The notes under the pieces: model-generated
Told to the model about the DNA's origin: nothing
Database searches by the model: none
What the model saw: the letters and a program-made list of their open reading frames with translations, nothing else
Shown: positions 34,338 through 43,121 of the stretch, one piece after another
How the letters are laid out: every line of letters starts with the position of its first letter
Position numbering within the stretch: the first letter of the stretch is position 1
Made by a program: the position numbers and the translations under genes
Assembly: GCA_015066625.1 (NCBI GenBank)
Contig: SVOC01000009.1
Location: 1 to 64,000, forward strand
Direction: 5' to 3'
Length of the DNA stretch: 64,000 nucleotides
From: Oscillospiraceae bacterium
GTDB taxonomy: Bacteria > Bacillota > Clostridia > Oscillospirales > Acutalibacteraceae

Positions 34338-35729
34338 ATGAGAATTTTCAACACACTCACAAGAGAAAAAGAAGAATTCAAACCTATCAAAGAAGGCGAA
34401 GTGAAAATCTATGCCTGCGGACCTACCGTATATAACTTTATCCATATCGGTAATGCACGCCCCATTTGTGTGTTTGACGTTCTGAGAAGATATTTTGAAT
34501 ACAGAGGTTACAATGTGACTTTTGTTCAAAACTTTACGGATATTGACGATAAAATCATTAAACGTGCAAATGAAGAAGGCTCAACCTTTAACGAAGTTTC
34601 TGAAAAGTATATCGAAGAATTCTGGACAGATGCAAAAGGTCTTAATTTCAGACCTGCAACAATTCATCCCAAAGCAACTGAAAATATCGGAAAAATTATT
34701 GAAATTGTTCAGGGTCTTATCGATAACGGTCACGCATATGAGGTTGACGGCGATGTTTATTTCAGCCCTTCAACTTTCAATGAATACGGTAAGCTTTCTC
34801 ACCAGCCTCTTGAAGAGCTTGAAGCAGGCGCAAGAATTATGGTTGGCGACATAAAGAAGAATCCCATGGACTTTGCTCTCTGGAAGTCGGCAAAGCCCGG
34901 TGAACCCTATTGGGAGTCACCCTGGGGTAAGGGCAGACCCGGTTGGCATATTGAATGCTCTGCAATGGTTTGCAGATATCTCGGCGAAAGCATCGATATT
35001 CATTGCGGCGGACAGGACCTTATCTTCCCTCACCATGAAAATGAAATTGCACAGAGCGAGTGCTTTACAGGCAAGCCTTTTGCGAACTACTGGATGCACA
35101 ACGGTTACATCAATGTTGACAATGTTAAAATGTCAAAATCACTGGGTAACTTCAAAACCGTTCGTGATGTAGCCAATGTTTACGGCTATGAGCCTATCCG
35201 CTACCTTATGATCTCGTCATCATACAGAAGCCCTATCAATTACAGCATTGATATCATTGAGCAGTGCAAGGCTTCCCTCGCAAGACTTTATACCTGCCGT
35301 GACAGTATTGATTTTGAAATAAAGAACGCTCCCGAAGGTGATCTTTCCGCTGAAATTAAGGAGCAGCTTGATAAGAGAGTCGCACAGTTTATTGAAGCTA
35401 TGGATGATGACCTTAACACTGCTGACGGCATCGCGGCGGTGTTTGAGCTTGTAAGAGATATAAATTCACTTGTTATCGGTAAAGGCGGTTCGAAGGCTAC
35501 TGCCGAATACGCCGCAAAGATTTTTGACGAGCTTACGGGCGTTCTCGGTCTTGTTTACAATCGTAAGACCGAAACTCTTGATGAGGACATTGATGCAATG
35601 ATTGCCGCAAGAACCGAAGCGAGAAAGAACAAGAATTGGGCTGAGGCGGACAGAATCAGAGATGAACTCAAGGCTATGGGTATTGTTCTTGAAGACACAG
35701 CTCAGGGCGTTAAGTGGCACAGAGAATAA
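34338..35729 (+). CDS. cysS: Cysteinyl-tRNA synthetase
   Basis: 463 residues, class I synthetase. The zinc-site Cys ([17 protein letters not shown], with the HIGH-like HIGN), the second site [27 protein letters not shown] and the KMSKS loop are all present, with the anticodon-binding C-terminal part ending in [13 protein letters not shown]. The ATG follows the cysE stop without a gap, with GGAGGA inside the cysE end. Normal length. Confidence 0.98.
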   Translation: MRIFNTLTREKEEFKPIKEGEVKIYACGPTVYNFIHIGNARPICVFDVLRRYFEYRGYNVTFVQNFTDIDDKIIKRANEEGSTFNEVSEKYIEEFWTDAKGLNFRPATIHPKATENIGKIIEIVQGLIDNGHAYEVDGDVYFSPSTFNEYGKLSHQPLEELEAGARIMVGDIKKNPMDFALWKSAKPGEPYWESPWGKGRPGWHIECSAMVCRYLGESIDIHCGGQDLIFPHHENEIAQSECFTGKPFANYWMHNGYINVDNVKMSKSLGNFKTVRDVANVYGYEPIRYLMISSSYRSPINYSIDIIEQCKASLARLYTCRDSIDFEIKNAPEGDLSAEIKEQLDKRVAQFIEAMDDDLNTADGIAAVFELVRDINSLVIGKGGSKATAEYAAKIFDELTGVLGLVYNRKTETLDEDIDAMIAARTEARKNKNWAEADRIRDELKAMGIVLEDTAQGVKWHRE

Positions 35730-35745
35730 ATTTATAAAGCAAATT

Positions 35746-35779
35746 GCCGTATCAATTCAATTTTGATACGGCTTAATTT
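35746..35779 (+). terminator. Terminator after cysS
   Basis: GCCGTATCAA (35746-35755) pairs with TTGATACGGC (35763-35772), followed by TTAATTT. The T-run is weak. Confidence 0.6.
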
Positions 35780-35828
35780 GTGTATAACATAAAATTTCGT
35801 TATATAATAAAAATAATTAAAATTATGC

Positions 35829-35857
35829 TTGCAATTTTATCTGTGTTGTGATATAAT
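35829..35857 (+). promoter_or_regulatory. Promoter of rpsB-tsf
   Basis: TTGCAA (35829-35834), 17-nt spacer, TATAAT (35852-35857). Confidence 0.75.
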
Positions 35858-35863
35858 TCCAAG

Positions 35864-35984
35864 GCAAATCACACGCAAGGCTATTTTTATTATGAGTGCG
35901 GAGCTTAAATCCGTTGTAATATCAGGCTTTGCGGCGGTTCGTATCTGACATTAGATACAAAATTTAACTTAGGAGGAAAAACAA
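35864..35984 (+). promoter_or_regulatory. Long rpsB leader, candidate S2 autoregulatory RNA
   Basis: About 120 nt are transcribed before the rpsB ribosome binding site (AGGAGGA). They contain GCAAGGC...GCGGAGC and GTATCTGACATTAGATAC, which can form a hairpin at about 35940-35957. Ribosomal protein leaders of this length often bind their own product. I cannot match it to a known S2 leader by eye. Confidence 0.35.
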
Positions 35985-36710
35985 ATGTCAGTAGTATCAA
36001 TGAAGCAATTGCTTGAAGCAGGTGTTCATTTCGGACACCAGACCAGAAGATGGAACCCCAAAATGGCTGAGTACATCTTCACAGAACGTAACGGCATCTA
36101 CATCATCGACCTTCAGAAAACAGTTAAGAAGCTCGAAGAAGCCTATATGTTCATCCGTGAAATCGCTGCAGACGGCGGCGAAGTACTTTTTGTAGGTACA
36201 AAGAAGCAGGCTCAGGATTCAGTTAAGGAAGAAGCAATCCGTTGCGGTATGCCTTTCGTAAATGCACGTTGGCTCGGCGGTATGCTCACAAACTTCAACA
36301 CAATCCAGAAGAGAATCAAGAGACTTGCACAGCTCAAGGCTATGGAAGCAGACGGTACTTTTGATCTTCTCCCCAAGAAGGAAGTTACAAAGCTTAACCT
36401 TGAAATTGAAAAGCTCGAAAAGTTCATGGGCGGCATCACAGAAATGAAGAAGCAGCCCGCAGCTATGTTTATAGTAGACCCCCGCAAGGAAAGAATTGCT
36501 GTTCTTGAAGCAAAGAAGCTCGGTATCCCCATCGTTGCTATCGTAGACACAAACTGCGATCCCGACGAAGTAGATTACGTAATCCCCGGTAACGATGATG
36601 CTATCCGTGCCGTTAAGCTTATCGCAGGCGCAATGGCAGATGCAGTTATCGAAGGCAGACAGGGTGAGCAGTCAGCTCCCGAAGCAGCAGAAGCATCAGA
36701 GGAGGAATAA
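35985..36710 (+). CDS. rpsB: 30S ribosomal protein S2
   Basis: 241 residues. It begins [20 protein letters not shown], with the signature [12 protein letters not shown] and the C-terminal [20 protein letters not shown]. The acidic tail (EAAEASEEE) is common in clostridia. Followed by tsf after 4 nt. Codon use is biased to translation-optimal codons compared with its neighbours, as expected for a highly expressed gene. Confidence 0.98.
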   Translation: MSVVSMKQLLEAGVHFGHQTRRWNPKMAEYIFTERNGIYIIDLQKTVKKLEEAYMFIREIAADGGEVLFVGTKKQAQDSVKEEAIRCGMPFVNARWLGGMLTNFNTIQKRIKRLAQLKAMEADGTFDLLPKKEVTKLNLEIEKLEKFMGGITEMKKQPAAMFIVDPRKERIAVLEAKKLGIPIVAIVDTNCDPDEVDYVIPGNDDAIRAVKLIAGAMADAVIEGRQGEQSAPEAAEASEEE

Positions 36711-36714
36711 TACA

Positions 36715-37812
36715 ATGGCAGCATTTACAGCTAAAGATGTTCAGGCTCTCAGAGAAAAAACAAACGTTGGTATGATGGATTGCAAAAAGGCACTCACTGA
36801 AGCTGACGGTGATATGGATAAGGCAATAGAAATCCTTCGTGAGAAGGGTCTTGCAACAGCAGCAAAGAAGGCAAGCAGAGTTGCAGCAGAAGGCGTTATC
36901 GGTCTTTATTCAGACGGTTCGGCATCAGCTCTTGTTGAACTCAACTGCGAAACAGACTTCGTAGGTAACGGTCCCGAATTCAAGGCTCTTGCAAATCAGA
37001 TTGCAAAGACTGTTGTTGAAGCTAAGCCCGCAGATCTTGATGCACTTCTTGCAACAACAATTTCAGAAGGCAGTGTTTCAGTTGCAGATGCAATTCAGGA
37101 ACTCTTCCTTAAAATTCGTGAAAACCTCAAGCTTCGCCGTTTTGTTCTTGTTGAAGGAACAGCTGTTTCATACATCCACGGCGGCGGTTCGGTGGGCGTA
37201 CTTGTAAGCTTTGATACAAACGCTGCTGACAATGACGAGTTCGTTGCTATGGGTAAGAACATTGCAATGCAGGTTGCAGCTATGAGCCCCGAATATCTCA
37301 GCAAGGAAGATATTTCAGCAGATGAGCTTGCAAAGATGAAGTCAATCACAATTGACAGCTCACTCAACAAGCCCGAATCACTTCCCAAGCCCATTCTCAG
37401 AAAGCTCTTTGAAAAGGCTTGCAACGAGAAGCTTTTCAGCGACGAAGATATCGCTGCTTACGAAGAGCAGAAGAACAATAACTTCCTCTTCAACTTCCTT
37501 TCAAAGGAAGCAGTTGCAACTCTTGCACAGCTTGCAGTAGCAGGTAAAGAAGAGTATGTAAACGACAAGATTTTTGCAGGCGCAGTTGAGGGCCGTATCA
37601 AGAAGCAGCTTAAAGAAATCTGCCTTCTTGACCAGACTTTCGTTCGTTCAGACCTCTTTGACGGCACAGTAGCAGGATATGTTGCTGATGTTGCCAAGAA
37701 GCTTGGTGCTGATATCAAGGTTACAGGCTTTGTTCGTCTTGCAAAGGGCGAAGGTATCGAAAAGAAAGAAGATAACTTTGCAGCAGAAGTTGCAAGCATG
37801 ATGAACAACTAA
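36715..37812 (+). CDS. tsf: Translation elongation factor Ts
   Basis: 365 residues from the ATG at 36715 (GGAGGAATAATACA upstream). It recycles EF-Tu. The UBA-like N-terminus (KDVQALREKTNVGMMDCKKA), the TDFVGNG motif and the later GRIKKQLKEICLLDQTFV stretch are in place. It is longer than the 283 residues of E. coli EF-Ts; much of the excess lies between SPEYLSKEDIS and FVRSDL and includes the helical stretch EEQKNNNFLFNFLSKEAVAT. Co-transcribed with rpsB and ended by a strong terminator. Confidence 0.95.
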   Translation: MAAFTAKDVQALREKTNVGMMDCKKALTEADGDMDKAIEILREKGLATAAKKASRVAAEGVIGLYSDGSASALVELNCETDFVGNGPEFKALANQIAKTVVEAKPADLDALLATTISEGSVSVADAIQELFLKIRENLKLRRFVLVEGTAVSYIHGGGSVGVLVSFDTNAADNDEFVAMGKNIAMQVAAMSPEYLSKEDISADELAKMKSITIDSSLNKPESLPKPILRKLFEKACNEKLFSDEDIAAYEEQKNNNFLFNFLSKEAVATLAQLAVAGKEEYVNDKIFAGAVEGRIKKQLKEICLLDQTFVRSDLFDGTVAGYVADVAKKLGADIKVTGFVRLAKGEGIEKKEDNFAAEVASMMNN

Positions 37813-37823
37813 TTAAATAATCA

Positions 37824-37859
37824 ACGGCTGTTACCGAAAGGGTAGCAGCCGTTTTTTTA
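37824..37859 (+). terminator. Terminator of rpsB-tsf
   Basis: ACGGCTGTTACC pairs with GGTAGCAGCCGT (one G-T pair) around a GAAAG-type loop, followed by seven T (37853 on). Confidence 0.88.
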
Positions 37860-37868
37860 TAATTTGTA

Positions 37869-38429
37869 TCACTCCAAATGCATTTTATAGAATTTTGCCT
37901 TGAATGTCTGTGTGCCGTCAAATGTGCTGTATTCTCCGTAGTGGTCAAAGACAAGACCGCATTTTTCCATAACCTTGCCTGATGCGGGATTATCAATTGC
38001 ATGGTTGGAAACAAAATCTCTTATACCACATTCTTCATAGGAAAATACAATCATTCTTTTAGTTGCCTCTGTCGTTAATCCCTTGTTCCAGAAATCATAC
38101 CTGATATTATAACCGAAACCCCACTCGTCGGGATTTCCTTTGTGAGGTCCGATGCTGCAGCTTCCGATTAAAAGATTGCTTTCTTTTAATACAATACCCC
38201 AATGGTAATTCTCATCTTGGGGAAGAATCACATTTATCCAATTCAAAACCTCATCAATATTTTTATAAAGGTTATACGGCATAAATCTATTGACTCTTTC
38301 ATCACTTAGCCAAACAAATGCCGTTTCTGCATCTTCGGGGGTAATCGGTCTTAAAATCAGCCGTTCTGTTTCGAGAACGGGAGTTGTTTTTATGTATTCC
38401 GCCTGTTTATATTTTTGTTCTTGGTTCAT
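37869..38429 (-). CDS. GNAT acetyltransferase (RimJ/RimL-like)
   Basis: 186 residues. It begins with the family motif ETERLILRPITPEDAETAFVW; the acetyl-CoA site is in RYDFWNKGLTTEATKRMIVF and the end has NPASGKVMEKCGLVFDHYG. This group acetylates protein N-termini or small molecules, including some antibiotics. It is the second gene of a minus operon, 6 nt after the methyltransferase and behind a leader-peptide attenuator. The target is unknown; the context suggests modification of a translation-related target or drug, which is inference. Confidence 0.8.
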   Translation of the reverse strand: MNQEQKYKQAEYIKTTPVLETERLILRPITPEDAETAFVWLSDERVNRFMPYNLYKNIDEVLNWINVILPQDENYHWGIVLKESNLLIGSCSIGPHKGNPDEWGFGYNIRYDFWNKGLTTEATKRMIVFSYEECGIRDFVSNHAIDNPASGKVMEKCGLVFDHYGEYSTFDGTQTFKAKFYKMHLE

Positions 38430-38435
38430 TTCCTG

Positions 38436-39272
38436 TTACTCCTTTCTCAACACGTCAAGCGTGTGATGTGATAAACCGATTAAATCCTGTCTTTCGCAGG
38501 TTTTGAAATGATATTTCAGATACAGTTCATAGGTTTCGTTATCCATTTTGTCTATTACTTCACGCATATGGCAGGCATAACCGTCGGTTGCCAGAAAATG
38601 CAGTCTTTCGGCATTAAGTTCTTCCGTCAGCTCAAATATTTCATCTCTTGTATAGAGCTTGAAAATGCCGTGCGGAGGAAAGAACGTTTCAAAAGTTTCG
38701 GTGTCAATAAGCCCGTCGTCAATGCTTTGCTGTACCTTATTGTTTTTGAAAATTCCCGTTAAAACTGAAGGATCAACCATACAGTATGCAACGAAAACAT
38801 AACCGCCGCTTTTGGTGATTCGCATTGCTTCCGACAACGCTTTTTTCTGTTCTTCAACCGTATAGAGATGATACATCGGACCGAGCAAAAGCGTTATATC
38901 ATAGCTTTCATCGGGATATTCGGACAGATTGATTGCGTTGCCTTGTCTGATGCTGATTTTTTCATTCGGCTGTGTTTTTGATTTGAAAACCTCAATGTTA
39001 TGCTCGATGAGTTCAACTGCATCAACCTCAAAACCTTTTTGAGCAAAGTAATGCGAGTATCTGCCGGTAGCGGCACCGATTTCCATAATCTTCATACCGT
39101 CTTTCAGATATTTCTCAATATACTTTGTAGTTGTAAGGAATTCGATTCTGCCGTGTTTTGACAAAAGACGGGAATCCTCGTCAATACGGTTATAGAAATC
39201 TGCAAGATGATCACCTGTTTTTACAGGTTGCTTTTTGAAAAGTTTCTTTTTGATTAATTCAAATAGTTTCAT
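38436..39272 (-). CDS. Class I SAM-dependent methyltransferase behind an attenuator
   Basis: 278 residues from the ATG at 39272 (AAAGGAG upstream); longer frames run into the attenuator. The Rossmann fold is shown by motif I MEIGAATGRYSHYFA (about 84-98), the acidic strand-2 end FEVDAVELIE, NAINLSEYPDESYDITLLLG and MYHLYTVEEQKKALSEAMRI. The N-terminus is very basic (ELIKKKLFKKQPVK), which may help bind RNA or membranes. This small-molecule/RNA methyltransferase type cannot be assigned a substrate. It is first in an operon with a GNAT enzyme, and the 250-nt leader holds a 36-codon ORF and a conditional terminator. Confidence 0.8.
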   Translation of the reverse strand: MKLFELIKKKLFKKQPVKTGDHLADFYNRIDEDSRLLSKHGRIEFLTTTKYIEKYLKDGMKIMEIGAATGRYSHYFAQKGFEVDAVELIEHNIEVFKSKTQPNEKISIRQGNAINLSEYPDESYDITLLLGPMYHLYTVEEQKKALSEAMRITKSGGYVFVAYCMVDPSVLTGIFKNNKVQQSIDDGLIDTETFETFFPPHGIFKLYTRDEIFELTEELNAERLHFLATDGYACHMREVIDKMDNETYELYLKYHFKTCERQDLIGLSHHTLDVLRKE

Positions 39273-39286
39273 AACAAATCTCCTTT

Positions 39287-39334
39287 GAGTATAAAAAATA
39301 AACAGTGTAAGCATCTGCAGCTGCTTACACCGTT
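39287..39334 (-). terminator. Conditional terminator (attenuator) before the methyltransferase
   Basis: On minus the arms GGTGTAAGCA (39331-39322) and TGCTTACAC (39313-39305) form a hairpin, followed by a T-rich run (TGTTTATTTTTTAT), just before the ribosome binding site. The first arm and the next bases (39331-39317) can instead pair with 39394-39382 inside the leader ORF: GCTTATACC with GGTGTAAGC, and GCAG with CTGC across a 2-nt bulge. That is a 13-bp competing antiterminator. Confidence 0.75.
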
Positions 39335-39356
39335 ATAAACATATGGAAATATAGTT

Positions 39357-39467
39357 TTATCTATCCCAAAATGAATATAGAGGTATAAGCCTGCCAGATG
39401 ACTGATAATCATGCTGTGCAAGCCAATTCATATCCATATCAAGTTTTGAGAAAAGATATGTGTTCAT
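39357..39467 (-). CDS. Leader peptide of the methyltransferase/acetyltransferase operon
   Basis: 36 codons from the ATG at 39467 to TAA at 39357, with a GAGGT ribosome binding site 8 nt upstream and a consensus promoter right before it. The peptide begins MNTYLFSKLDMDMNWLAQ and ends PLYSFWDR. It is too small and oddly composed for a normal enzyme. Codons 25-29 (G-R-L-I-P) encode the RNA segment that can pair with the terminator's first arm. A ribosome that reads through normally would cover that segment and let the terminator form; one stalled earlier would free it. This is the classic logic of translational attenuation. Confidence 0.7.
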   Translation of the reverse strand: MNTYLFSKLDMDMNWLAQHDYQSSGRLIPLYSFWDR

Positions 39468-39494
39468 GAATTTTACCTCGTTTGATTTTTTGAC

Positions 39495-39523
39495 ACTATA
39501 ACACTGTAAAAGAAATTTGTCAA
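39495..39523 (-). promoter_or_regulatory. Promoter of the leader-methyltransferase-GNAT operon
   Basis: On minus, TTGACA (39523-39518), 17-nt spacer, TATAGT (39500-39495), 28 nt before the leader start codon. Confidence 0.85.
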
Positions 39524-39592
39524 GGATTATTTTTGTATTTTTTTGACTTTGCTGTAAATACTGTTATTACCAAACAGTAAAGGAGAATTGAA

Positions 39593-39778
39593 ATGGCAAA
39601 TCTTACTGCAAAAGAACTTTCTGCAATTGAGGACCAGCTTAACTGCGAGCAGATGCTGATCAAAAAGTATAAAGCATATGCTCAGGTTGCAACAGACCCT
39701 CAGATTAAATCTACCTGTGAACAGCTTGCAAATCAGCATAAGCAGCATTATAACACACTTATGGGTCACTTATATTAA
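39593..39778 (+). CDS. Small CotF-like coat-associated protein
   Basis: 61 residues, helical (MANLTAKELSAIEDQLNCEQ, then IKKYKAYAQVATDP). It resembles the first half of a ferritin-like/CotF spore coat helical bundle and is commonly paired with a second small gene of the same group, as here. AAGGAG precedes the ATG. Its stop overlaps the ATG at 39778. Probably a spore-surface protein; direct evidence is only the family resemblance. Confidence 0.65.
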   Translation: MANLTAKELSAIEDQLNCEQMLIKKYKAYAQVATDPQIKSTCEQLANQHKQHYNTLMGHLY

Positions 39779-39792
39779 TGGGGGATTATACT

Positions 39793-40071
39793 ATGATGAA
39801 TATGGATGCAAGCTTCACCGATAAAGAGATTATGGATGATATTCTTTCATCGCAGAAGCATATTACCGATGTTTACAATACTTTTTCAAACGAATGCACT
39901 AATCAGCAGCTTCAGACCGATATGCTCAATATTCTTAAAGAGGAGCATACAATTCAGTTCAGCGTTTTCGGAGAAATGCAGAAAAGAGGCTGGTACAGCC
40001 CTTCTGCCGCAGAAGCACAGATGATTGACCAGACAAAAACAAAATACGAAAATATGGCTTCTCAGCTTTGA
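39793..40071 (+). CDS. CotF-family spore coat protein
   Basis: 92 residues from the ATG at 39793, preceded by GGGGA at good spacing; an ATG at 39778 (five residues longer) has no ribosome binding site. The stretch FTDKEIMDDILSSQKHITDV and the final KRGWYSPSAAEAQMIDQ are typical of coat protein F. It forms a two-gene unit with the preceding protein and is followed by a terminator. Expected in the spore coat. Confidence 0.75.
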   Translation: MMNMDASFTDKEIMDDILSSQKHITDVYNTFSNECTNQQLQTDMLNILKEEHTIQFSVFGEMQKRGWYSPSAAEAQMIDQTKTKYENMASQL

Positions 40072-40075
40072 TTGT

Positions 40076-40113
40076 AAGCGGCATCTGTTTTACACGGATG
40101 CTGCTTGATTTTT
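40076..40113 (+). terminator. Terminator of the coat-protein pair
   Basis: AAGCGGCATC (40076-40085) pairs with GATGCTGCTT (40097-40106) with one mismatch, followed by GATTTTT. Confidence 0.65.
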
Positions 40114-40145
40114 ACATAAAAATTATTAAAAATTTTTAAAAAGGG

Positions 40146-40174
40146 TTGGAAAATTATCGGATATGATTTATAAT
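40146..40174 (+). promoter_or_regulatory. Promoter of the hprK operon
   Basis: TTGGAA (40146-40151), 17-nt spacer, TATAAT (40169-40174), 55 nt before hprK. Confidence 0.65.
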
Positions 40175-40229
40175 AACATTAATATGGGTTTGTGTCTGAA
40201 GATTAAACCCGTAATATAAGGAGAATGAT

Positions 40230-41198
40230 ATGAGCAGTAAATATTCCGTTTCTCTTGAAAAGGTTGTAAAAGACCTTTCGTTCCAGGTGATTTATACACC
40301 TAAGGATATTGCAGATATTTATATTACAGCTCAGGATGTTAACCGTCCCGGACTTATCCTTACAGGTTTTGAAGATTATTTTGACCCTGCAAGAATTCAG
40401 TTTTTTGGGCTGACTGAGCTTGAATATTTTAAAAGTTTGAGCAAAGAAGCTTTCCTTGAATGCCTTGAAAGATTTTTCTCAAAGCGTCCCGTTGCAATTG
40501 TTGTAACCCGTGACCTTAAATGCGGAAAAAGATTTCTGAGCTTTGCCGAAAAATACGAAGTTCCCGTTCTCAGCACATCCGAATCAACTTCAGGTTCAAT
40601 GGCAGCAGCTATATCATATCTCGGCGTTGAGCTTGCACAGCGAATTACCCGCCACGGTGTTCTTGTTGAGGTTTACGGTGAGGGTGTACTTATTCTCGGT
40701 GACAGCGGTGTAGGTAAAAGCGAAACCGCACTTGAGCTTATTAAAAGAGGACACAGACTTATCGCAGACGACGCAGTTGAAATCAGAAGGGTATCCAATA
40801 AAACCCTCGTTGGTTCTGCGCCGGATAATATTCGCCACTTTATTGAACTCAGAGGTGTAGGTGTGCTTAATGCAAGACGGCTTTTCGGTATGGGTGCAGT
40901 TAAAATGACCGAAAAGGTTGATATGGTTGTTCAGCTTGAACCCTGGGACAGTGAAAAGGTTTATGACAGACTGGGGCTTGATAATGAATATACGGAAATA
41001 CTTGATATAAAGGTCCCCGTAACAACTGTTCCCGTAAAGCCCGGCAGAAATCTTTCAATTATAATTGAAGCTGCCGCAATGAACAACAGACAAAAGAAAA
41101 TGGGCTATAATGCTGCAAGAGAGCTTCTGCACAGCCTTGGTATGACAGATGATGTTATACCCGCTCAGCAGGAACTTGAAGTATGGCATAATTTTTAA
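40230..41198 (+). CDS. hprK: HPr kinase/phosphorylase
   Basis: 322 residues. It phosphorylates Ser46 of HPr and removes that phosphate again, controlling carbon catabolite repression. The Walker A loop GDSGVGKS spans residues 157-164, followed by the acid RLIADDAVEI and the family signature HFIELRGVGVLNARRLFG with NRQKKMGYNA near the end. AGGAG precedes the ATG. First gene of the run hprK-ROK-murB-whiA-dnaE, with its own promoter. Confidence 0.97.
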   Translation: MSSKYSVSLEKVVKDLSFQVIYTPKDIADIYITAQDVNRPGLILTGFEDYFDPARIQFFGLTELEYFKSLSKEAFLECLERFFSKRPVAIVVTRDLKCGKRFLSFAEKYEVPVLSTSESTSGSMAAAISYLGVELAQRITRHGVLVEVYGEGVLILGDSGVGKSETALELIKRGHRLIADDAVEIRRVSNKTLVGSAPDNIRHFIELRGVGVLNARRLFGMGAVKMTEKVDMVVQLEPWDSEKVYDRLGLDNEYTEILDIKVPVTTVPVKPGRNLSIIIEAAAMNNRQKKMGYNAARELLHSLGMTDDVIPAQQELEVWHNF

Positions 41199-41234
41199 AT
41201 AAATGTAAACAAATTATTTTGGAGGTAATAAAAT

Positions 41235-42182
41235 ATGTATAGAATCGGTGTTGATCTTGGAGGTACCAATATTGCCGTAGGTGTTGTAAATGAGGAACTT
41301 AAAATCATCGGCAGAGGCAAAGTTAAAACAAGATGCCCCAGACCTGCTGCTGAGATATTTGACGATATTGCAGTTGCAGTTGAAATGGCTGTAAAAGATG
41401 CAGGCATATCAATGGATGATGTTGTTTCGGTTGGTGTCGGTACTCCCGGCTCGGTAAACAAGAATAACGGCTACATTGAGTTTGCAAATAATCTTGGTTT
41501 TAACCAGGTGCCTGCAAAGGAAATGCTTGAAGAAAGAATCGGTAAAACCGTATACCTTGATAATGACGCAAACTGTGCCGCTCTCGGTGAAGCTATTGCA
41601 GGTGTAGGTAAGGGTGTAGGCAATTTTGTAGCAGTTACTCTCGGTACAGGTGTTGGCAGCGGTATTATTGTTAATGGTAAAATCGTAAGCGGTGTAAACT
41701 ATGCAGGCGGTGAAATGGGTCATACCGTTATTATGGTTAACGGCAAACAGTGTAATTGCGGCAGAAAGGGCTGCTGGGAACAGTATGCTTCAGCAACTGC
41801 ACTTATTTCACAGACAAAAGAAGCTATGCTGGGCGATAAAGACAGCAAAATGTGGGAGCTTGTAAACGGCAATATTGATGCCGCAAGCGGAAGAACGGCA
41901 TTTGATGCAATGCGTCTTGGTGATGAAACCGCTAAAAAAGTTGTTGAAAATTATATCTACTATGTGGCGGTTGGTGTTATCAACATTATTAATACCTTCC
42001 AGCCTGAATTTGTATGCATCGGCGGCGGAATAAGCCACGAAGGCGAAACACTTCTTGTACCTATCAGAAAACACGCAGAAGATGAAAGATATTCAGTTCA
42101 CTCTTCAACACAGTGCAAAATTGTTGCTGCTGAGCTTGGCAACGATGCAGGTATCTTCGGTGCGGCACTTCTTGATGAATAA
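41235..42182 (+). CDS. ROK-family glucokinase
   Basis: 315 residues. It phosphorylates a hexose, most likely glucose, in the cytoplasm. The ATP-binding start is GVDLGGTNIAVGVV, the catalytic Asp is in YLDNDANCAALGEA, and the zinc-binding ROK signature CNCGRKGCWEQYAS is complete. There is no helix-turn-helix, so it is an enzyme and not a ROK repressor. GGAGG precedes the ATG. It sits between hprK and murB. Confidence 0.9.
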   Translation: MYRIGVDLGGTNIAVGVVNEELKIIGRGKVKTRCPRPAAEIFDDIAVAVEMAVKDAGISMDDVVSVGVGTPGSVNKNNGYIEFANNLGFNQVPAKEMLEERIGKTVYLDNDANCAALGEAIAGVGKGVGNFVAVTLGTGVGSGIIVNGKIVSGVNYAGGEMGHTVIMVNGKQCNCGRKGCWEQYASATALISQTKEAMLGDKDSKMWELVNGNIDAASGRTAFDAMRLGDETAKKVVENYIYYVAVGVINIINTFQPEFVCIGGGISHEGETLLVPIRKHAEDERYSVHSSTQCKIVAAELGNDAGIFGAALLDE

Positions 42183-42203
42183 ATGAAATTTTCGGAGGCA
42201 ATA

Positions 42204-43121
42204 ATGAACTCATATAGCGATTTTTGCGCACTTTGCAATGAAATAAAATGTGAATATTCTGTTGATGTGCCGCTCAGGGACTATACGAGTTTTAAAATCG
42301 GCGGTAATGCCGATGTGATTGTTTTCCCCGATACGGTAGAGAAACTTGTTTCTGTAACGGAATACGCAAATAATAACGCAATTCGTGTTCTGGTTATAGG
42401 TAAAGGCAGCAATCTTCTTGTTAATGACAGCGGATTCAGAGGAATTGTTATTAATACCTGTAAAATGGATAAAATTATGCTTGTTGATGATACAACGATT
42501 TACTGCGAATGCGGTGTAACGCTTTCCCGTCTTTGCCGTTTTGCTCTTGAAAACTCCCTTACCGGACTTGAGTTTGCATTCGGTATACCCGGAACAGCAG
42601 GCGGTGCGGCGTATATGAACGCAGGTGCATACGGCGGAGAAATGAAGGATGTACTTGTATCCTGCACTCATATCAGTCCTGACGGTATAATCGGTGAATT
42701 CATGGACGATGAGCTTGATTTGTCATACCGTCACAGTGCATATTCCGACAGTGAGTATATTATTTTATCCTTGACTCTTAAGCTTGAAAAAGGCGATAAA
42801 GCTGAGATAAAGGATAAAATGGATGACCTTATGTCAAGACGCAAGGATAAACAGCCTCTTGAATATCCCAGTGCAGGCAGTACCTTCAAGCGTCCCGAAG
42901 GATATTTTGCAGGTGCACTTATTGAGCAGTGCGGTCTGAAAGGTTACACATCCGGCGGTGCACAGGTAAGCGAAAAGCACGCAGGTTTTGTTATAAACAG
43001 GGGCGGTGCCACCGCGGAAGATGTGATGAATGTTATTAATCACTGCAAAAAAACGGTTCTTGAGCAAACAGGTGTTGTGCTTGAACCTGAGGTTAAAATC
43101 ATAGGGCAGGAGGGGATTTGA
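42204..43121 (+). CDS. murB: UDP-N-acetylenolpyruvoylglucosamine reductase
   Basis: 305 residues from the ATG at 42204, chosen for CGGAGG 5 nt upstream; the ATG at 42183 is seven codons earlier and lacks a site. It reduces the enolpyruvyl group to make UDP-MurNAc for peptidoglycan. FAD-binding SFKIGGNADVIVFP and VIGKGSNLLV, GIPGTAGGAAYMNAGAYGGE, and the catalytic Ser in PSAGSTFKRPEG mark it as the type with that motif. It ends exactly where whiA begins. Confidence 0.96.
   Translation: MNSYSDFCALCNEIKCEYSVDVPLRDYTSFKIGGNADVIVFPDTVEKLVSVTEYANNNAIRVLVIGKGSNLLVNDSGFRGIVINTCKMDKIMLVDDTTIYCECGVTLSRLCRFALENSLTGLEFAFGIPGTAGGAAYMNAGAYGGEMKDVLVSCTHISPDGIIGEFMDDELDLSYRHSAYSDSEYIILSLTLKLEKGDKAEIKDKMDDLMSRRKDKQPLEYPSAGSTFKRPEGYFAGALIEQCGLKGYTSGGAQVSEKHAGFVINRGGATAEDVMNVINHCKKTVLEQTGVVLEPEVKIIGQEGI

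Noticed and set aside
41235-42182. ROK-family repressor
   Set aside because: There is no N-terminal helix-turn-helix; the kinase motifs start at residue 4.
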